The notes under the pieces: model-generated
Databases searched by the model: none
What the model was told of the DNA's origin: nothing
The model's input: the letters and a program-made list of their open reading frames with translations, nothing else
Part shown: positions 8,063-15,862 of the stretch, piece after piece
How the letters are laid out: every line of letters begins with the position of its first letter
How positions within the stretch are numbered: position 1 is the stretch's first letter
Source of the DNA: Rhodanobacter sp. AS-Z3
Lineage (GTDB): Bacteria; Pseudomonadota; Gammaproteobacteria; Xanthomonadales; Rhodanobacteraceae
Length of the DNA: 64,000 nt
Direction: 5' to 3'
NCBI RefSeq assembly: GCF_029224025.1
Contig: NZ_CP119392.1
Span: 767,001 to 831,000 of the forward strand
Program-made: the position numbers and the translations under genes

Positions 8063-9078
8063 TGGCCACGATGACCATGATCCAGGCGCTGAACTCGGCG
8101 ATGGACGTCATGATGGAGCGCGACCCGACCGTGCTGGTGTTCGGTGAGGATGCCGGCTACTTCGGCGGCGTGTTCCGCGCTACCGACGGGCTGCAGCGCA
8201 AGTACGGTGCGTCGCGTTGTTTTGATGCGCCGATCGCCGAAGGCGGCATCGTCGCCACCGCCATCGGCATGGGCGCGAACGGCCTGCGCCCGGTGGTGGA
8301 AATCCAGTTCGTCGATTACATCTACCCGGCCTACGACCAGTTGGTGTCGGAGGCGGCGCGCTTGCGTTATCGCTCCGGCGGCGAGTTCTGGGCGCCGATC
8401 ACCGTGCGCTCGCCCTACGGCGGCGGCATCATGGGTGGCCAGACGCACAGCCAGAGCCCGGAGGCGATCTTCACCCACGTGCCGGGCCTGAAGACGGTCA
8501 TTCCATCCAACCCGTACGATGCCAAGGGCCTTTTGATCAGCGCAATCGAAGACGATGATCCGGTGATCTTCCTGGAGCCGAAACGCATCTACAACGGCCC
8601 GTTCGACGGTCACCACGACCGCCCGCTGCAACCGTGGCAGAAGCATCCGGCCAGCGAAGTACCGGAAGGCCACTACACCGTGCCGCTGGGCGTCGCGGCG
8701 ATTCGTCGCCCCGGCAAGACGGTCACCGTACTGGCCTACGGCACCATGGTGCACGTGGCGCTGGCAGCGGTGGAAGAGAGCGGCATCGATGCCGAAGTGA
8801 TCGATCTGCGCAGCCTGGTGCCACTGGATCTCGAAACCATTGTTACCTCGGTCAGCAAGACCGGCCGCTGCGTTATCGTGCATGAAGCACCGCAGACTTC
8901 GGGCTTTGCCGGTGAGTTGATGGCGCTGATCCAGCAGCATTGTTTCTACCATCTGGAAGCGCCGATCGAGCGCGTTACCGGCTGGGATACGCCGTATCCG
9001 CATGCGTTCGAATGGGACTATTTCATCTCGCCCGCGCGGGTGATCGCCGCGCTGCGCCGTGCCGTGGAGGCCGTCTGA
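8062..9078 (+). CDS. bkdA2: 2-oxoisovalerate dehydrogenase E1 beta subunit
   Basis: 338 residues, usual for E1 beta, which forms the alpha2beta2 heterotetramer with BkdA1. The N-terminal transketolase-like pyrimidine-binding domain includes VFGEDAGYFGGVFRATDGLQ, the conserved FDAPIAEGGIVATAIGMG segment and EIQFVDYIYPAYDQ. The C-terminal transketolase domain starts near residue 215 (GKTVTVLAYGTMVHVAL) and ends with the E2-binding region. It overlaps its neighbours on both sides (TGATG at 8062 and 9078), so the three bkd genes are translated as one coupled unit. Confidence 0.95.
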   Translation: MATMTMIQALNSAMDVMMERDPTVLVFGEDAGYFGGVFRATDGLQRKYGASRCFDAPIAEGGIVATAIGMGANGLRPVVEIQFVDYIYPAYDQLVSEAARLRYRSGGEFWAPITVRSPYGGGIMGGQTHSQSPEAIFTHVPGLKTVIPSNPYDAKGLLISAIEDDDPVIFLEPKRIYNGPFDGHHDRPLQPWQKHPASEVPEGHYTVPLGVAAIRRPGKTVTVLAYGTMVHVALAAVEESGIDAEVIDLRSLVPLDLETIVTSVSKTGRCVIVHEAPQTSGFAGELMALIQQHCFYHLEAPIERVTGWDTPYPHAFEWDYFISPARVIAALRRAVEAV

Positions 9079-10304
9079 TGGCTGACTACATCTTCAAGCT
9101 TCCCGACGTGGGTGAAGGCACCACCGAAGCGGAAATCGGTGACTGGTACGTCAAGCCCGGTGATCGCGTCGAGGAGGACCAGCGACTGGTCGACCTCATG
9201 ACCGACAAGGCGGTGGTCGAGATCACTTCGCCGGTGGCTGGCGTGGTGGTATCCACGCACGGCCAGGCCGGAGAAATGGGCGCGGTCGGTGCGCCGCTGG
9301 TGATCTTCCGGATCGACGGTGAAGCGTCCGAGTCCGCGCCGGTTGCCGTTGCAGAAGCCACGGTGATGACGTCGGTCGAGGCACCCGCTGAGGTGGAAGC
9401 GAGCGAACCGGAGCACGCGTTTGGCCGTCCATTGGCCTCGCCTGCGGTACGTCGCCGCGCTCGTGAAATCGGCGTGGCGCTGAAAGCCGTGGTTGGCAGC
9501 GGCCCGTCCGGACGCGTCACGCATGCGGATCTTGATGCACACACGGCTGGCGCCGTCGTCGCTCCCGTGGCAACGCGCTCGCGGCCGACACCGTCGCCGG
9601 GCGGCATCACCGAAACGCGCATCGTCGGCGTGCGCCGCAAGATTGCCGAGCGCATGCAGGAAGCCAAGCGGCGCATTCCGCATATCACCTATGTCGAAGA
9701 GCTGGACCTCACCGAGCTGGAAGACCTGCGCACGCATCTGAACGAGCGTCGCCAGCCGCAACAACCCAAGCTCACCTTGCTGCCGTTCTTCATGCGCGCA
9801 CTGACCTGCGCGTTGCCCGAATTTCCGAAGATCAACAGTCATTACGATGACGAGGCCGGTATCCTGAGCAGCTACCAGCAGGTGCACATCGGCATCGCCA
9901 CGCAGACCCCCAGCGGCCTGCTGGTGCCGGTGGTTCGCGATGCCGGCGCACTCGACCTGTGGCAGAGCGCTACCGAAGTAGCGCGACTCGCTGGCGTGGC
10001 ACGCGAAGGCAAGGCCGTGCGCGATGAACTGTCCGGTTCCACCATCACCATCACCAGCATGGGCGCGCTGGGCGGCATCAACGCCACCCACATCATCAAT
10101 CAGCCCGAAGTAGCCATCATCGGCCCCAACAAACTGGTCGAGCGGCCGGTGGTGTATCGCGGCCAGATCGCGATCCGCAAGGTCATGAACCTGTCCTCGT
10201 CATTCGATCACCGCATCGTCGACGGCTACGACGCCGCGCAATTCGTGCAACGGCTCAAACAACTGCTGGAGCATCCGGCCACGCTGTTCATAGAGCAGAG
10301 CTGA
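9078..10304 (+). CDS. bkdB: Dihydrolipoamide acyltransferase (E2) of branched-chain 2-oxoacid dehydrogenase
   Basis: 408-residue E2 core component. The lipoyl domain covers residues about 1-78, with the lipoylated Lys in LMTDKAVVE near residue 44. A flexible Ala/Glu-rich linker follows. The peripheral-subunit binding domain is around 115-155 (LASPAVRRRAREIGV ... GSGPSGRVTHADL). The catalytic CAT domain carries the active-site block SSSFDHRIVDGYDAAQF near the C-terminus. The start at 9078 overlaps the bkdA2 stop; an in-frame upstream ATG lies inside bkdA2. The E3 gene that often follows (lpdV) is absent, since the island boundary lies only ~65 bases downstream. Confidence 0.95.
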   Translation: MADYIFKLPDVGEGTTEAEIGDWYVKPGDRVEEDQRLVDLMTDKAVVEITSPVAGVVVSTHGQAGEMGAVGAPLVIFRIDGEASESAPVAVAEATVMTSVEAPAEVEASEPEHAFGRPLASPAVRRRAREIGVALKAVVGSGPSGRVTHADLDAHTAGAVVAPVATRSRPTPSPGGITETRIVGVRRKIAERMQEAKRRIPHITYVEELDLTELEDLRTHLNERRQPQQPKLTLLPFFMRALTCALPEFPKINSHYDDEAGILSSYQQVHIGIATQTPSGLLVPVVRDAGALDLWQSATEVARLAGVAREGKAVRDELSGSTITITSMGALGGINATHIINQPEVAIIGPNKLVERPVVYRGQIAIRKVMNLSSSFDHRIVDGYDAAQFVQRLKQLLEHPATLFIEQS

Positions 10305-10368
10305 TGCGAGTGGCACGGTAGCGGGAGTCGCGGTGTGTCGGCGCAATGGACGACTTTGGACTGCCAAA

Positions 10369-10389
10369 TGGTGCCCACCAGCAATCGAA
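10369..10389. other. Candidate left attachment core (degraded tRNA 3' end)
   Basis: Read on the minus strand this is TTCGATTGCTGGTGGGCACCA, against TTCAAGTCCTGGTGGG followed by CCCACCA at the tRNA. Eighteen of 21 positions match if a 2-base gap is allowed. It lies 65 bases after bkdB and 55 bases before paired integrase-arm octamers, where the left core should be. The mismatches mean it could be a drifted displaced tRNA end or a chance match. Confidence 0.45.
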
Positions 10390-10443
10390 TAGTCGATGCA
10401 AGTCGTTGTAGAACGGATGGATTCACCAGAGGTGTTGCGTATT

Positions 10444-10463
10444 TGACTCGCAATCTGACTCAC
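10444..10463 (+). repeat. Left-end paired octamers, probable integrase arm sites
   Basis: Two direct copies of the octamer TGACTCAC (the first reads TGACTCGC), 4 bases apart. The 20-base unit matches 17 of 20 positions of the pair at 38883-38902 in the integrase promoter region. The same octamers at both ends of the island suggest arm-type binding sites for the integrase or its excisionase. Confidence 0.65.
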
Positions 10464-10591
10464 TTCTGCTGAGCCTTCAGGTCGGGGAGGGCTGATGCCG
10501 ACGAGGCCAGTATACTGAGTCGCCCTGAAACACTCCCAGCGTTGAATGTACAGGTTCCTGCCTCGCCCGACGTTCACCGGAGTTCATCGCC

Positions 10592-11377
10592 ATGTCGAAG
10601 AAAAAGGGCAAGGCACGAGAGAAAATAGACACTCGCCAGGTACCCAACGGGATCCTAATAACAGTTAGACGTGGTGAAAAAGTGGTCAGTAAAACCGGGG
10701 TCTACGGATGCGAGCAACCACAACGCACCTTGGCTGAGGAAATTGCGCACTTTGACTGGCGTTTAAGTGGCGATTGGTCGCCGTCGTTCGACAGATCCTA
10801 CAAGGCTAAAGCTATCGAAGCCGCGTGCACCTTAGAGAATCATCAGCAGCGCGAATGGTTGATCGAGCACTCCGCTCTGCGCGAATGCTTCGACGATCAC
10901 CACCTGTTCGAGCAGGATGCCGATGTATGGATCTTGCTTGCCCGCGCCAAGTTCGCCCTTGATGAAGGTAATCAAGACGAGGCTAAGCACTTCTTCAATG
11001 AAGCCTGCGGGCTCCGTGGGGCGATGAACGATTCGAGGCCTAAAACGAAAGCAGTGAGCGAGGCAACTAGCAAAGGCGGGCGGACTACCGCTCATAAGGG
11101 GCAGCCCGTCCTGGACTACTGCGCCGGCCTTATTCTTGGGCCGGGCATCACCAAGGCCAAGCTTGCTGCACAGTTCAAGCTTGCCACGTGGCTAGCCCCT
11201 GATGTCCGGAACTACATTCGTGATCATCCCGATGAACTGAAAGGCTCTCAACTAGCGAACCATGCTGGGAAAAACCTCACGAACACGATTAAGCGATGGC
11301 TCGGAAAAACGCAGAGCAACGTGGTCAGGAAAGCCTACGAAGAACGGCTGAAACGGGAAGGCCTTCCCCTGCGCTAG
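10592..11377 (+). CDS. Hypothetical protein at the left island end (261 aa)
   Basis: 261-residue soluble protein with a basic, Lys-rich N-terminus (SKKKGKAREK). A middle helical region (about 95-145) looks TPR-like (ADVWILLARAKFALDEGNQDEAKHFFNEACGL), and a basic C-terminal third could bind nucleic acid. No family was recognised. Its stop (TAG at 11375-11377) directly abuts the stop of the convergent Gp2 gene, with no bases between. As the first gene inside the left end it is accessory; codon use looks less GC-rich than the bkd genes. Function is unknown. Confidence 0.6.
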   Translation: MSKKKGKAREKIDTRQVPNGILITVRRGEKVVSKTGVYGCEQPQRTLAEEIAHFDWRLSGDWSPSFDRSYKAKAIEAACTLENHQQREWLIEHSALRECFDDHHLFEQDADVWILLARAKFALDEGNQDEAKHFFNEACGLRGAMNDSRPKTKAVSEATSKGGRTTAHKGQPVLDYCAGLILGPGITKAKLAAQFKLATWLAPDVRNYIRDHPDELKGSQLANHAGKNLTNTIKRWLGKTQSNVVRKAYEERLKREGLPLR

Positions 11378-12496
11378 TCACAGGACAAAGGGGCGCTTAC
11401 GAGGCCGGCCACGCTTGTTGCCCTCTGCCTTGGGCAACCCACCTTTGCCGAAGATGCGTCCTTTGCTGACGAGCCGCACGAAGTAGTCGACTTTCGTCAG
11501 ATACGGCACGACTCGCTCCTTCAACGCCTTGATCTTGACGGTGTCGTAGTCGTTGATGATGCCGACACCCTGATCCCAGTGCTTCGAGGCGTTGCAGTTG
11601 TGAAACCGCCCCTTGCTACCAGTGATGGCATCGACCCAGTGTTCGCCGATCTGCTGGCCCACGCTGAACCCGTCGTGGGCTACGCTGCCATCGAAGAAGA
11701 GGAGTAGTTGATAGCAGTTCGACGTGAACTGTAGCTGCTCTTCCTTCCACGCATACGTCAGGAGGGGAACTTGATACTCCCTCTTCAAAAACCGGATGAG
11801 CGCGTCGCGGTGATCGCGAGCCTGCCGCTCGCTGACGTGGTAGAACAGGTCGTTAATCGAGCGCGGTACAAGCGATGTCGTGCCCTTACGGTAAGACAGT
11901 TCAAGGCGCACCACGAGAATGCGGCTACGCCTGCGGAACAGCGCGTCGATAAGAGCAAGGACTCCCTTGGTCGCCTCACGACTCGCACGCAGGTGACGAT
12001 CACGCCTATTTTGAAAAACCGCGGTTCGAGCCTCCGCACGCATGGCTTCGACGCACTCATTGAGCTTGGCACACCCCTCCTCTGTCGGCACCCCGACGTA
12101 TGAATCGATCTGGCGGGCGTACCGGCCAAAGAGTTCGATGATTGGATGAAACTCGTGCTTGGGAAACTGGAGACGATTGCCTTCCATGTTCTCGTTCGCA
12201 TACTGCAACAGTTCCTTGCCGAGCTGCGTGGGCGCAACATGACCCTCGGTACAGCCATGGATGCCAAACAAACGAAGCGGCACGCGCCCCGATTTCCAAC
12301 GAAACAGCGGTGCATTTCGGCTCACTACCTTCGCCACCATCTTGTAGAGCTCCATCAACCGGACAACGGTGTCGTAGGCAGGGAACGTGTAAAGGTGCTC
12401 TTCATACTCACCTTGCTCATTAGGCTCATCCTGCCGGAGGCGCATTGTGTATTTCGTGGCTTCGATAGCCATTGCCTCATCACGCGTTTTGCTCAT
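11378..12496 (-). CDS. Inovirus Gp2-type replication protein (YagK/YfjJ-like)
   Basis: 372-residue protein resembling the inovirus-type Gp2 family (YagK/YfjJ C-terminal domain), thought to act in replication of filamentous phages and related integrated elements. The recognisable part is the central-to-C-terminal region, with LVVRLELSYRKG, REYQVPLLTYAWKEEQ, LLLFFDGSVAHD, GEHWVDAITGSKGRFHNCN and a basic tail GNKRGRPRKRP. The start is set at the ATG at 12496, preceded by AGGGAAAAAATT; the in-frame ATG 11 codons upstream has no such site. A repeat-rich palindromic block lies 69 bases upstream (12565-12596) and may be its operator or origin. No filamentous phage structural genes were found. Confidence 0.72.
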   Translation of the reverse strand: MSKTRDEAMAIEATKYTMRLRQDEPNEQGEYEEHLYTFPAYDTVVRLMELYKMVAKVVSRNAPLFRWKSGRVPLRLFGIHGCTEGHVAPTQLGKELLQYANENMEGNRLQFPKHEFHPIIELFGRYARQIDSYVGVPTEEGCAKLNECVEAMRAEARTAVFQNRRDRHLRASREATKGVLALIDALFRRRSRILVVRLELSYRKGTTSLVPRSINDLFYHVSERQARDHRDALIRFLKREYQVPLLTYAWKEEQLQFTSNCYQLLLFFDGSVAHDGFSVGQQIGEHWVDAITGSKGRFHNCNASKHWDQGVGIINDYDTVKIKALKERVVPYLTKVDYFVRLVSKGRIFGKGGLPKAEGNKRGRPRKRPFVL

Positions 12497-12564
12497 AATT
12501 TTTTCCCTTCGTACACCAACTCCTTCCACGAGACGGAGTCAGCAGAAGGGTGTGCAATTTGATT

Positions 12565-12596
12565 GTGTTATCGCGCATTGCTATCGCGCATAACAC
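12565..12596. promoter_or_regulatory. Palindromic block with direct repeats upstream of the Gp2-type gene
   Basis: The outer inverted repeat GTGTTAT/ATAACAC (12565-12571 and 12590-12596) encloses two direct copies of TATCGCGCA (12569-12577 and 12582-12590). Its position in the leader of a replication gene, in an otherwise AT-rich stretch, fits an operator or iteron-like initiator site. Role is inferred. Confidence 0.45.
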
Positions 12597-12616
12597 TCTT
12601 ACAAAAAGAGCGAGAA

Positions 12617-12645
12617 CCCGCCCCCGTGGTATGGCCGGGGGCGGG
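12617..12645 (-). terminator. Hairpin terminator after the AlpA-type gene
   Basis: A 10-bp stem (CCCGCCCCCG with CGGGGGCGGG) and 9-base loop. On the minus strand it is followed after about 12 bases by a CTTTTTG run. It lies downstream of the minus-strand AlpA gene and upstream of the Gp2-type gene. The T-run is not immediately adjacent, so efficiency is uncertain. Confidence 0.5.
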
Positions 12646-12726
12646 CGACTGATTCCCAGCAAATGCTAGGGGATGCCGTGCGTCGCGTTGCGGGAAGTCA
12701 GCGCCTCGACGCGAGGGCATTTATTT

Positions 12727-12957
12727 CTAGTTACGCGCGTTGGTGACGATGGCTCGAAGCCACTCATCGATCTCCGCAGCGACGAAGTACGTTCGCCGAC
12801 CCCGTTTAAACGGGTAGGGCATGGGCGCCAATCCGCCCGACTTCTTGCTTCGCTTGATTTCTTCGTACAGCGTTGATCGCGAGCACTTGCGACGAGCGCA
12901 GACCTCGAGCACGGTCATCCACTCCATCGGCGTCTCGCACGCATCTTTCATTGGCAC
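12727..12957 (-). CDS. AlpA-family helix-turn-helix regulator
   Basis: 76 residues, a MerR-like winged-helix DNA-binding protein of the AlpA/excisionase type. The core is EWMTVLEVCARRKCSRSTLYEEIKRSK, a recognition helix region, followed by the wing PYPFKRGRRTYFVAAEIDEWLRAI, typical of AlpA (K/R-x-G-RR-x-Y/W-...-E-I/V-xxW). AlpA proteins in P4-like elements activate or act as excision factors. It lies upstream of the Gp2-type gene on the same strand, so it probably controls or co-acts with that replication module. The start could be at 12957 or two codons later (MKDACE). Confidence 0.85.
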   Translation of the reverse strand: MPMKDACETPMEWMTVLEVCARRKCSRSTLYEEIKRSKKSGGLAPMPYPFKRGRRTYFVAAEIDEWLRAIVTNARN

Positions 12958-13018
12958 CTCGGTCGCTACTTGGGAGCGCCAAGGTTAGTCACACGGTGCC
13001 CTGGCTGCCGTACACCCG

Positions 13019-13042
13019 CTGCCAGTAAACTTCTACTGGCAG
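13019..13042. repeat. Perfect 9-bp inverted repeat
   Basis: CTGCCAGTA and TACTGGCAG separated by AACTTC, 62 bases upstream of the AlpA start at 12957. It could be an operator for the AlpA gene or part of the decayed transposon nearby. No T-run follows on either strand. Confidence 0.4.
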
Positions 13043-13233
13043 GAAACTTACCGCCGGAAATCCTGACCATCCCAGCAATGACGCGGGTTTCACCAGCAAA
13101 AGCCTAGCCCGGCGTGCGATGCCAGTGACAGGAATAAACAGTCGATTGGTGGTTACTCCGAGTCGCCAGACCATTCTGGATAGCGTGAGGAAAAGGCCGA
13201 GTCGCCTGCAAGTTGCAACGCAGTCTGGCCATC

Positions 13234-13500
13234 TCATGCGAGCGCCCCAGGTTGGGGGTGGATCCGAGTTTGCGGCAAGAGGAAGAGGGCAAGCGCCATA
13301 AGGAGCAGATCCTTCTGCTCGACGAAACCCCGCACCAGAGGTGCCGTGTGATCGACCGGCAGCAGGCTTTCCAGGTCGACCGGACGAAACTCCATCTGCG
13401 CGCGGTTGGGCTGCTGCACGCGCGCCCCGCGCTTTGTTTCCTGCCTTGCCTGCGGCGCGGGGATGGGCAACTCGTTAAACAGTTCATCGGTCGCTTTTCC
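13234..13500 (-). pseudogene. Transposase N-terminal remnant (IS1182-like)
   Basis: The frame reads ELFNELPIPAPQARQ then PNRAQMEFRPVDLESLLPVDH and LVRGFVEQKDL, which resembles the N-terminus of IS1182-type DDE transposases (their conserved block about basing on QM.WRPVDLD.LLP.DH). Homology stops after about 60 residues and the frame ends at 13234 with an unrelated tail; there is no catalytic domain. An earlier in-frame Met at 13470 gives a 78-residue fragment. This is a decayed insertion sequence relic between the AlpA and relaxase genes. No terminal inverted repeats were identified by eye. Confidence 0.6.
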
Positions 13501-13581
13501 AGCACCCGTGTCCCTGCGCAGCGAATGGTGGAGATGGTCGTCGATTTAACGCGGTAGGGGAAAACTCACGGACTCTCAGGG

Positions 13582-14304
13582 CTAGCCCGAACGATTCTTC
13601 CTCGCATACCGAGCGGCAACGTATTCATGCTTAGCCTCAACGGGCATTTTGCGAACTCTCGCAGGCCCGAGATGACGCTCAGGCTGTCGATTCACGCCTT
13701 GCTCCTTCAAGGATCGATGATCCACACGTGCTTCGTGCCCGTAGCGAGCCAGAGCGTCGTTCTGGACCATCGCTGTTTGCTTCTTCAGTCCAAGCACCGA
13801 ATCTCGCAACTCCATCCGGTTCATGCCGCCGCTGTCCTTCCGGCAACCGCCCCGTTCCGGATACTTCGGGTTGTATCGCCGGAACATCTGTTCAAGTGAA
13901 CGTTCGATGCCATCCGGCATGCGATCAGAGACCATGAGATGGAGATGAGTATTGACGATGCCTTCCAGAGAGGAGAGCTTTTCGTGGATGGCGTACTGAA
14001 ACGGCTTGATACCGGCAATGTCAGCGATGTGTCTCGATGCCAACTCGATCTGTTGATCCAAGGTCAACTCGCAGGGAAGCGTGATCTCGTGTTCATGATA
14101 GACCGAGCCATTCTTGCGCTCGTAGGTGTCTGCCTCCTTCCAGAACCACCACGGATCGTTCTCCACCCAGTTCGGCATGTTTCCGTACCCGGTCTCGATG
14201 ACATCTTCACGGCTACTGTGTCGCCCCTCACCGGCGATGTAGTCCGACTGTTGCGCTCCCTTTCCCTTCCCACCTGATTTTAGTTGATGATGAAAACTGG
14301 CCAT
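13582..14304 (-). CDS. MobA/MobL family relaxase (short form)
   Basis: 240-residue protein matching the N-terminal relaxase domain of MobA/MobL proteins, which nick oriT and start plasmid mobilisation. Conserved parts are EITLPCELTLDQQIELA, the metal-binding-type HTHLMVSDR segment written here as NTHLHLMVSDRMPDG (about residues 117-131), YNPKYPERGGCRKDSGG and DHRSLKEQGVNRQPERHLGP near the C-terminus. It lacks the long C-terminal primase/helicase region of MobA, so it is short but otherwise intact. The N-terminus (MASFHHQLKSGGKGKGAQQSDYIAG) is the usual start of the family. With no T4SS genes nearby, any transfer would need a helper. Confidence 0.82.
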   Translation of the reverse strand: MASFHHQLKSGGKGKGAQQSDYIAGEGRHSSREDVIETGYGNMPNWVENDPWWFWKEADTYERKNGSVYHEHEITLPCELTLDQQIELASRHIADIAGIKPFQYAIHEKLSSLEGIVNTHLHLMVSDRMPDGIERSLEQMFRRYNPKYPERGGCRKDSGGMNRMELRDSVLGLKKQTAMVQNDALARYGHEARVDHRSLKEQGVNRQPERHLGPARVRKMPVEAKHEYVAARYARKNRSG

Positions 14305-14330
14305 GGCGTACTACCCTTTTTTCTCAGCTA

Positions 14331-14364
14331 ATAAAAAGGCCAGCGAAGTCACCTTCGCTGGCCT
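14331..14364 (-). terminator. Rho-independent terminator before the relaxase gene
   Basis: A perfect 11-bp stem AGGCCAGCGAA/TTCGCTGGCCT (14337-14347 and 14354-14364) with a 6-base loop. On the minus strand it is followed by TTTTTATTAG. It ends minus-strand transcription coming from the 14826-18550 block and isolates the relaxase gene at 14304. Confidence 0.8.
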
Positions 14365-14764
14365 GCCTGTGAGTTGATTTCGCCCTATTTCAATCCATCA
14401 AAATGCGGAAACGGTATGTGCGCTTACCAAGCGCATTAGGCACGACCACCACTGCACAGTGGCCATCAGCGATCTGATGCATGGACATTGCGAAGGACGA
14501 TCTCCTCATACTGTAGCTATCAGCAACGTAAGCTTTTACCGATAGATCGGGCAAGAGATACCGTCAGCCTTTCGATATCAGGAAGCAACTCTTTCAAAAG
14601 CAACTCTGACTTGAATGATGAGATGCTGGCCAAGGTACGGCAGATGGAGTGCCTACCCATGAGGAAGCTGCTCCGCCTCCTCGCGATGTCCGACCAGCCA
14701 CGATTTGAGTTGAAGATGTGCAGACAGCTAGTCGTTTGCAAAAAAATAAATGGACGTATTTTGA
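14365..14764. other. About 400 bases without a convincing gene
   Basis: Between two minus-strand terminators. Open frames exist on both strands (for example 14488-14850 on plus and 14520-14771 on minus), but neither has a good ribosome binding site or a recognisable motif, and they overlap each other. The stretch is AT-richer than its surroundings. No function is assigned. Confidence 0.4.
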
Positions 14765-14802
14765 ATCGCATGGGTGAGGCCGTGATGCCTCACCCATGCG
14801 AT
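14765..14802 (-). terminator. Long perfect hairpin, probable terminator of the small membrane protein gene
   Basis: A 16-bp perfect stem (ATCGCATGGGTGAGGC with its complement) and 6-base loop, 24 bases past the stop of the 40-residue membrane protein gene. On the minus strand TCAAAATACG follows, then a T-rich run about 20 bases on. It is likely to stop transcription or protect the transcript end. Confidence 0.6.
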
Positions 14803-14825
14803 GTCAGTTGCCTTGCAATGGCGCA

Positions 14826-14948
14826 TCAGGCCGCGGTGTCCTCCTCGTGAGGCGATGAACCATGCGCCGATGTACGTGCTTCGAGTGCCCTTACCAGGCC
14901 GAAAATGGCAAAGCTGTACACCACGACGGCACCGATGATCTTGAACAT
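14826..14948 (-). CDS. Tiny single-pass membrane protein (40 aa)
   Basis: 40-residue protein: MFKIIGAVVVYSFAIFGLVR then a short polar tail rich in Ser, His and Glu. The first 19 residues form one hydrophobic helix. A GGAGACC ribosome binding site sits 3-4 bases ahead of the ATG at 14948, and a strong hairpin follows the stop. It starts 17 bases after the Gp3-like gene ends, so it is the last gene of that transcript. No family was recognised; small membrane proteins of this type are common in such element cores and easily missed. Confidence 0.65.
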   Translation of the reverse strand: MFKIIGAVVVYSFAIFGLVRALEARTSAHGSSPHEEDTAA

Positions 14949-14965
14949 GACGGTCTCCTTGAGGG

Positions 14966-15862
14966 TTAGTGAGTGGAAGCCTGGCCGACCTTCTCGGCCA
15001 GGCGATTGCGCAGCGTGTCGGTCTTCGGTTCAACTGTATTCGTGGGCGGCTGGCTGGCTGTCGAGTAAAACTCCTCCACCACGGCCGGTACGTCTTCTTC
15101 CAGCTCCTCGAACGCACCGTTGGCGAAGCCCCTGCGTGCCGACTCGTCCAGCGCCGCCTGGTCGAACCCACTGACACGCCGTTGCTCGTCCAGCTCCTTC
15201 GCCTGCGCGATGGCCTGTGCCAAAGTCATTCCGGCGCGTACCACGAGATCCACGTAGTAGATCGGCGTGCCATAGCTCATCGTGGTGGACTTGCCGCGCA
15301 GCTTCAGCTCCAGCGGCAGACAGGCTAGCCGTCCACCCGATACGGCACGGAGATACTCCAGCCGTGCCGCCAGCGTACGGATGGTGTTGTAGGACGTCGT
15401 TCTGAGCACGAAACTGCCCAGCGCATCGTCCTCGCCATCGCCGATCACCACGTTGAGGCGCGCGTAGGCCTTGCAGGCCCCATCGGCGAACGAACAAGCC
15501 CCCGGCCCCGGACAGGGCAAGCTGGTCACACCTTCCTTGCTTGTGCGTCGACACGTTTCGCCGTTGCCCACGCACAGCGGCCGACCGGTCATGCGATCGA
15601 ATAGCGAGTAGTCCGCCCGCAGGTTGAGGCTTGGGTCGTTGAACAGCAGCCGCACCGGGATGGCACGCAGCTTGTGGCCTTCCGCTTCCTTGCGCAGCTT
15701 CTCGTCCAGCGGGTGCAGCAGCCAGCCGTCGCGTCCCTGTACCTGGCTGGTCAGGGTGAACTGGTCGTCCTTCTCTGGCAGGCGCTTGCCGTTGCGCTCC
15801 ACTACACGGCCAATGGAAATCCGCCCCAAGACGGGCGGGGTAATAGCCAAACCTTTCAACAT
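14966..15862 (-). CDS. Gp3-like recombination directionality factor family protein
   Basis: 298 residues. The N-terminal MLKGLAITPPVLGRISIGRVVERNGKRLPEKDDQFTLT-type segment and the PVRLLFNDPSLNLRADYSLFD, RPLCVGNGETCRR and CPGPGACSFADGACKAYARLNVVI blocks resemble proteins often labelled 'hydrolase or metal-binding protein' in proteobacterial integrative elements, related to the Gp3-like (phiC31 recombination directionality factor) family. Cysteines in GNGETCRR, LPCPGPGACSF and GACKAY could bind zinc. It overlaps the YqaJ gene end by 7 bases, so the two are coupled. Here it sits in a recombination/exonuclease block, so a DNA-recombination role is more likely than hydrolysis. The true function in tyrosine-integrase elements is not established. 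Confidence 0.65.
   Translation of the reverse strand: MLKGLAITPPVLGRISIGRVVERNGKRLPEKDDQFTLTSQVQGRDGWLLHPLDEKLRKEAEGHKLRAIPVRLLFNDPSLNLRADYSLFDRMTGRPLCVGNGETCRRTSKEGVTSLPCPGPGACSFADGACKAYARLNVVIGDGEDDALGSFVLRTTSYNTIRTLAARLEYLRAVSGGRLACLPLELKLRGKSTTMSYGTPIYYVDLVVRAGMTLAQAIAQAKELDEQRRVSGFDQAALDESARRGFANGAFEELEEDVPAVVEEFYSTASQPPTNTVEPKTDTLRNRLAEKVGQASTH

Noticed and set aside
12500..14300. Filamentous prophage
   Set aside because: Only a Gp2-type gene is present; no zot-like assembly ATPase or coat-protein genes were found nearby.
14488..14850. 120-residue plus-strand frame
   Set aside because: No ribosome binding site, overlaps a perfect terminator hairpin and the 40-residue gene on the other strand.
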